Below are positions 58,550-64,000 of a stretch of DNA of 64,000 nt, piece by piece; the stretch's first letter is position 1; each line of letters opens with the position of its first letter. This DNA comes from Populus alba. Taxonomy: Eukaryota > Streptophyta > Magnoliopsida > Malpighiales > Salicaceae. The notes under the pieces are model-generated. The model saw nothing but the letters and a program-made list of their open reading frames with translations, was not told where the DNA came from and ran no database searches. The position numbers and the translations under genes are program-made. The stretch is taken from contig NC_133290.1 in assembly GCF_005239225.2 (NCBI RefSeq), forward strand, positions 10,858,204 through 10,922,203. The letters run 5' to 3'.

Positions 58550-59840
58550 GGCAAGAGGACAAATTATTTGTGCCGTGTCGCATGTGACGATGATGTACTT
58601 GGGGGACCATTTCGTGTTTAGCCTTTTTTATGGTTTTAGTTTTTCTTTTGGTATCGTTTTTGTTCTTCATCCCGTTACCTCCATATTATGAAAAAAAAAA
58701 AACATATGATACCTTTGTAAAGTGATGGTGATTGATATTTCTTTGCTCCAATGCATCTTCTCTTCTCTCTGAGCAATGGTTGATTACTAGATTAGCTAGA
58801 AAAACACTTTTTTTTTCCCACAAAAGGAAGAACAAGAAGTTTTGCACTGAATGAAATCATGGGGCTGACCCGGTGATTATGGTGCTGATGCATGGACACT
58901 TGTGGCCTTGTTGGCTATGGGAGGTGTTCTATGAGGATGGCCTCTGGAAAATGAGAGCCGTGAATGTTTGTGGCAGATCATCAGCTTTATTAAGCCAGCA
59001 CTGCCCGGAAGTGACTGCACCGGAGTTCCAGCTCCGGCAGGTTTCGGCTGTGGGGTAAGCTTTAACTTCTATATACAGAGGTTTCCTTAGTGATCCGATC
59101 TTTGGACATGGTAGGGTTTTTTTTAAGCCCGAAAGCCATACATTTGTGCTATGAAGTGGGTTTGTGGGGAAGCAATTGACAGGCGTCAAGGGCCATGATT
59201 CCACAGTGGAGACTGCAGCAATCTTCGCTGTCAGCAACAAAGAAAAGAACTCTTTGATCGAAACCTCTCCTTTCTTTTTTAACCTGTCCATTTCAAGGAG
59301 AATTTAATGGAGTGAACTCACTTGCCCGTCTCTTGACGTGATCAAGACCTCCTAAATGGAAGTTTTATGGACTATATTAATCTACTGGGTGGGTAATTTT
59401 AATTTAGACTCGCCTTTTTCTACTCACTGGGTCGATGCCCATTTTCACGCCTGCTATCATTATTACAAATTACATAAAAAAGAGAGATTCACGATGGATT
59501 TCCTCAGTATATATAGTGATTTGTGTTTTTTATTCCTTTAGTTTTTTAGCTATATTTTTTTTTATCAGTTGGGTCCTTGTAAATTAAGTTCAATGGGATT
59601 TTGAGCTCGTAATTTATTTTGAATAGGTTCCTATTGAGTTCTCTAGGAATAAAAAAGATGTTTAAATGTTTGATTTGGCAAGATGGGATTTGGTTTTGTT
59701 GGTTAACAAAAATAGAGTGCATCCACTTTTTTTTATTATTGCTTTGCTGGCGCCTTTTCTCAAAAAAATACCTTTAAGATTTTTTACAATTTATTTTTTC
59801 ATCTTTCAAGGTTTTTCATTATGCGTTTTGATTAAAAACT
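58550..59840. other. NOI 3' flank and unassigned sequence
   Basis: 58550-58740 is likely the NOI 3' untranslated region (AT-rich, with an AATAA-poor T-rich stretch). 58870-59290 is GC-richer and open on both strands (minus strand 58929-59291, 120 codons; plus strand 58873-59058). No domain could be recognised, and it may be a gene relic. The rest is AT-rich. Confidence 0.4.
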
Positions 59841-60283
59841 TTATTTTTTTTATATATATATATTAATATATATATTTGAGAGAGAAGACAGAGTCGCTTA
59901 AAAAATAATGAAGGAGAAAAAAAAAAAGTTCAATTCACAACATTATGGCCATAAAAAAAATTTTCTTAGTGTCAATCTTCTCGAAACGAGTTCAATGACG
60001 GTAATATTTTTTTATAAACATGCCGGGGAAAAAAATTAATCAAGTTCATTTAGTATTTTCAATTTGATTGATTTTCATTTATTAGGGAGATTTTATGATA
60101 TTTTGAGATTGTGAATAGGCTTATCAAGGTTCTTAAAGTGTTTTTAAGATATTTTTAAGGTGAAGAGGTTGAAATATAGGTTTTGGGTCCAAAAACTTGG
60201 ACCCTGATTTCCAATCACCAGTAAAAAACTAGAGTTCAAGACGACATATCCTCTATTTTTCTATGAAAGAAAAGATCACACAA
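59841..60283. repeat. Long direct repeat, left copy
   Basis: About 440 bases nearly identical to 63551-64000, including GAGAGAGAAGA(C/A)AGAGTC, TCAATGACGGTAATATTTTT, TGAATAGGCTTATCAAGG and ACTAGAGTTCAAGACGACAT. One 8-base indel and a few substitutions separate them. It has no coding capacity. No TG...CA ends or primer-binding site were found, so LTR status is not shown. Confidence 0.9.
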
Positions 60284-61156
60284 AAAAATAAAATTAAACC
60301 AAGTATATAGACCTCAATTCTTAGGCTGAGATGTGCCCGATGGGTTGCTTTCTAGGTGTGACCTACTAGGCCCAATATCTCTTGGTTTTTTTTTAAAAAA
60401 ATTAATTAATATAAAATTTAATTAAATTCTCTCTCATTTTTTAAAATAAAAATGTTAATTGTTCGATTTCAAAATAAATTTAATATTCTCCCTCTTCAAG
60501 AGTAAAAAAAAAAAAAGATTTTAAAAGACATGTAAGGGTTATGACCCAGGTTATAGATTGGATATATTAATTACCCGGGTCTATTCAAAATGTTATTGTC
60601 CTAGTATTTTTTTTATAAAAAAATATTAGGTCAATGTTATTTTTAATTATATTTTTTTTGGCAAACAAGGTTTTGGCTATGTCAAATAAGGTAGTTGTGT
60701 TACACATGAGAACTCAAGTTGACCTAAAATGTTGTCATGTTAATATTTTGTAAAATAATTAAAACAACATCTAGAATTCATTTTAATCAAGCCAGGTTTT
60801 GCCAAAGTTGACTGAGTCGCAATTAAATTTATAAAATCAACTAGGTTATATTAGATGAACTCCCACACAATTTAATTTGAAACATAAACTAAGTAAAGAT
60901 CCAAGTCAAGCTTCCACGTAAACCCACCGAGTCAAGCAAGTTTCAATAACGTTGCCAAAGAATTTCACAGGACAAAGCATGAACGATATATTAATTTTAG
61001 ATATTTTAACACATTCACGTCAAAGTTATCAAAATGTTTTTGTTTTAGTCAAAACTTGCTTTTATGCTCATGTTAAGATATTGTTCATAAACAAATATTA
61101 TAAAAAGAAAGGCTGAAAAATAAAATTGACCATGTTAATAAGATAAAGAGATTTTA

Positions 61157-61350
61157 GTGTGTGTTTGGGAGTGTATTAATAGTTATTTTTCAAAGTATTT
61201 TTTGTATAGAAATACATTAAAATAGTATATTTTTTATTTTAAAAAAAATTATTTTTAACATTAATACATCAAAACGATTTAAAAACATAAATAAAAAAAT
61301 TAAATTTAAACCAAATATTTTTTAAAAAATTTCATGGAACGTAGTTTAGT
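61157..61350. repeat. Dispersed AT-rich repeat (family R1), copy
   Basis: Starts GTGTGTTTGGGAGTGTATTA, then AAATACATTAAAATAGTAT and AACATTAATACATCAAAACG; closely parallels the copies at 36851 and 55203. Confidence 0.75.
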
Positions 61351-63102
61351 ATTCTTATTTTAAAATGACCAAGATTTTTTGATGTTTGTTTTGATTACCT
61401 TTTTATTTTTATTGAATAAATGATATAAAAAGTCAAAAAGATTCTCTTCTTTTCTTTTCTTTTTTTTAGAGATAAGAGATATTAATAAAAAATAAAATGA
61501 GTTATACTATCAATTTAAATTTGTTTGAATGAAGTTAGTACTCTTCTTATCTATATAAAAAAAATGTCGTAATATAAACAAATAAAAAAAATATATGTAC
61601 TATCTTTTTAAAATTTTTATTAATATTAAATATATAATATTTTTTTTTTGTTTATTTTTTTTTATCCAACCCACTTCAAGGCATGGATTAATTAGTTTTT
61701 CTTTATAAATTGTTTTTTACTTGAAAAAATTATCAAGTTAATACATTTTTAAGATATTTTTAGATGAATTTAATATGCTAATAATAATAATAATAATTTT
61801 AAAAAAACATCATGCATTAAAATTTAAAACACAAACTAAGTTGTCCAAGCTGAAATACCAGCTAGCTATGATAGAAGATGAAATATTGTCATTTACAAGC
61901 TTCAATAGGGATAGGGGATCGCAGACATAGTTATCAAACCCGGCCTGGGGATTGACCTAGTCAAGGGGCCGAGTCCCGAGTTTCATGGGTCAACCCGGAA
62001 AAATTAAAAAAATATATTTAAAATTTTAATATTTTATATGAGAAAATTAAGAAAAAATTCATGTGAATGTAGACTATACATATTATAAAATAATAAAGTT
62101 TAAAAAACTATTTAAAAAAGTTTTGTATTCTACATTGAAAAAATATAATTTTTTTCTGATGAATATAGAGTATTAAAAAAAAAATTAAAAAGAGATCAGG
62201 AAAACACTGTAGATTCTAAGTGGATTCATTGTGGATTCAAACAATGTTTCTCATGGTGAGTTTGTTCAATTTCACAAGAAGTTTTGTTCTATTTCTTCAA
62301 TTATTTTTATGTGTCTCAATTTTTCTTTGATTGTGTTCATCTCTGTTTTATTTGTTGGCGGTTTCTTGGATTCGTTAGGTGTTGGTTGTGGGGGATGGGA
62401 TAGTTATTGGGGCTAGGATGGTTAGGTGAGGTTTGCAGGGGATGAGACTGATGTTGGGGTTGAGACTACAATCAAATGGCATAGGAATCACATTTACAAG
62501 ACCAAAAGTAGCCTCTCCAAAATGAATCTGGAATCAATCAAGAATCAGCCGAGAACTTGCTTAAAAAAAGAACAAAAACATGGGCACCAACCTAGAAAAT
62601 CCGGCGTGATTTTGGAAGACATTTCTTTTAGATTGTATGGGTTCTCATTATGTGCATTAAATGTGACGCCCACTTGATCAAATTTAATTTTGTATTACTA
62701 AAAAAGCTGGTGGTTTTATTTGTATTTAGTCGGGGATTTTGCTTTAATTTTTGTTGTTGAGCAATTTGTGTACTGTTGTAACCCTGGAGATTACTGGTTA
62801 TTGGGCTTACCTAAATCAAGCTGCATTTAAGTTGAGTTTCAATCTGTAAGATCAATTTGTTATCTTTTGTCTTCTTTATTTTTTTTTCCTATCTCTGTCA
62901 CCCTACCCTTTAGAACAAAAAAAGTCATAAAGGCTAAAGTTAAAGAAATCGATTCTCTCTCTCTCAAAATTGACTCAATCTCACTTCCTTTTTGTTCTCA
63001 CACACATGGCTTCTTTGTCGTAAAATATTCTTCTTTCTTTACTCCCTAGAAGCATCCATTCACTTTGTCTATGGGTTTAAACAAAAAAGGCACACACACC
63101 AG

Positions 63103-63111
<9 letters not shown>

Positions 63112-63147
<36 letters not shown>
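63112..63147. repeat. (CT)n microsatellite
   Basis: About 17 CT units in a row on the plus strand. Confidence 0.95.
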
Positions 63148-63151
<4 letters not shown>

Positions 63152-63550
63152 CACAAAAACAAATTGATCTTTTTGTTATTTTTTGTTATTTCTATTCAAT
63201 TATTGTAAACTCCTTCCTGTATGAAGAATTTTTCATGATTTTAATTGAATTCCCTTATGAGCATGCATATTTATTTATTATTGTGTAGTAGTTCTAGAAT
63301 GGGTTCTTTACTGCCATCGTGAAGTTTGCTCCATATGCATGGCATGACTCTGTTTCATCTGCGATGATTGTCGTCGTTGTATCTGCAAGACCAAGTCATG
63401 TGTTGTTTTTGTCGCCAAGGTTAGGCTTGCCTTTTCAAATTCCATCTTTTATTTTTTCGTGTTGAATGCTAATTCATTTGAATTTGATGATGGACGTGAT
63501 TAATCGCTAATCAATGAATCAAATTTGTTAGTTAGGTTATGCTATTTTCT

Positions 63551-64000
63551 TTTATTTTTTTTATATATATATTAATATATATATTTAAGAGAGAAGAAAG
63601 AGTCACTTAAAAAAATAATGAAGGAGAAAAACAAAAAGTTCAATTCACAACATATGGCTATAAAAAAAAAAAATTTCTTAGTGTCAATAGGTTTATCTTC
63701 TCGAAACAAGTTCAATGACGGTAATATTTTTTTATATACATGCCGGGAAAAAAAATTGATCAAGTTCATTTAGTATTTTCAATTCGATTGATTTTCATTT
63801 ATTAGGGAGATTTTATGATATTTTGGGATTGTGAATAGGCTTATCAAGGTTCTTAAAGTGTTTTTAAGATATTTTTAAGATGAAGAGGTTGAAATATAGG
63901 TTTTGGGTCCAAAAACTTGGACCCTGATTTCCAATCACCAGTAAAAAACTAGAGTTCAAGACGACATATCCTCTATTTTCTATGAAAGAAAAGATCACAC
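63551..64000. repeat. Long direct repeat, right copy (cut by window end)
   Basis: Second copy of 59841-60283. It runs to the last base of the window, so its right end is unknown. Compared with the left copy it has an AATAGGTTT insertion near 63688. Confidence 0.9.

Larger units (their letters stand above)
60284..63550. other. Sequence between the long direct repeats
   Basis: Contains a family R1 repeat (61157-61350), a GTCAACCCGG-type repeat (about 61925-62010) and a CT microsatellite (about 63112-63147). Short frames at 62231-62416 and 62426-62677 match nothing I recognise. No retrotransposon proteins were seen. Confidence 0.5.

Noticed and set aside
1..64000. CRISPR array, bacterial operon or prophage
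   Set aside because: No regularly spaced short repeats with unique spacers. The genes have spliceosomal introns, so the window is eukaryotic.
59841..64000. Calling a complete LTR retrotransposon between the two direct repeats
   Set aside because: No TG...CA ends, primer-binding site, polypurine tract or target duplication could be found, and the right copy leaves the window.

Overview
The window is plant nuclear DNA: AT-rich, with small multi-exon genes bounded by GT/AG introns, copia, gypsy, CACTA and TRIM elements, and many simple repeats. The gene set and the dispersed AT-rich repeats suggest a woody eudicot, most likely Populus or another Salicaceae. The species call is inference; no database was searched.

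Layout. Positions 1-33.6 kb are a repeat graveyard. They hold a non-coding LTR-related repeat (E1, about 641-3115), a 1.1 kb foldback (3911-5049), an old copia element (copia A, 7828-16265) split at its integrase by a younger minus-strand copia element (copia B, 9532-14773, target duplication ATGACC), and a complete 290 bp TRIM element (17095-17384, target duplication AATAA). Next come a 3'-truncated copia element of the same lineage as copia B (copia C, about 17600-20600), the end of a hAT-like MITE, and the first 127 codons of a CYP96A-type cytochrome P450. That P450 is cut off by a young chromovirus-type gypsy element (21961-27292). A CACTA transposase remnant (28551-29155) and two more copies of the E1-related repeat in reverse orientation (29166-31385) follow.

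Positions 33.6-58.6 kb are the gene-bearing part, with four housekeeping or signalling genes whose exon structures could be read completely. They are NRPB4 (RNA polymerase II stalk subunit, +, 138 aa), a PDCD2 C-terminal-domain protein (-, 377 aa), ABCF5 (plastid-type ABC-F protein, -, 700 aa) and a NOI/RIN4-family protein (+, 105 aa). From memory, the last three match the adjacent Arabidopsis genes At5g64830, At5g64840 and At5g64850, so this looks like a conserved microsyntenic block enlarged by repeats. All exon junctions keep frame and give family-typical lengths.

Positions 58.6-64 kb are again repeat-rich and include two about 97% alike direct repeats 3.7 kb apart (59841-60283 and 63551-64000).

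The most notable observations are a tandem-duplicated, partly decayed copy of the last exon of NRPB4 inside its last intron; a non-coding repeat family in which three copies each carry a hairpin at the same place but with unrelated stem sequence; the unusual structure at the CYP96A/gypsy junction; and the complete TRIM. No clearly new enzyme system or RNA gene could be supported.
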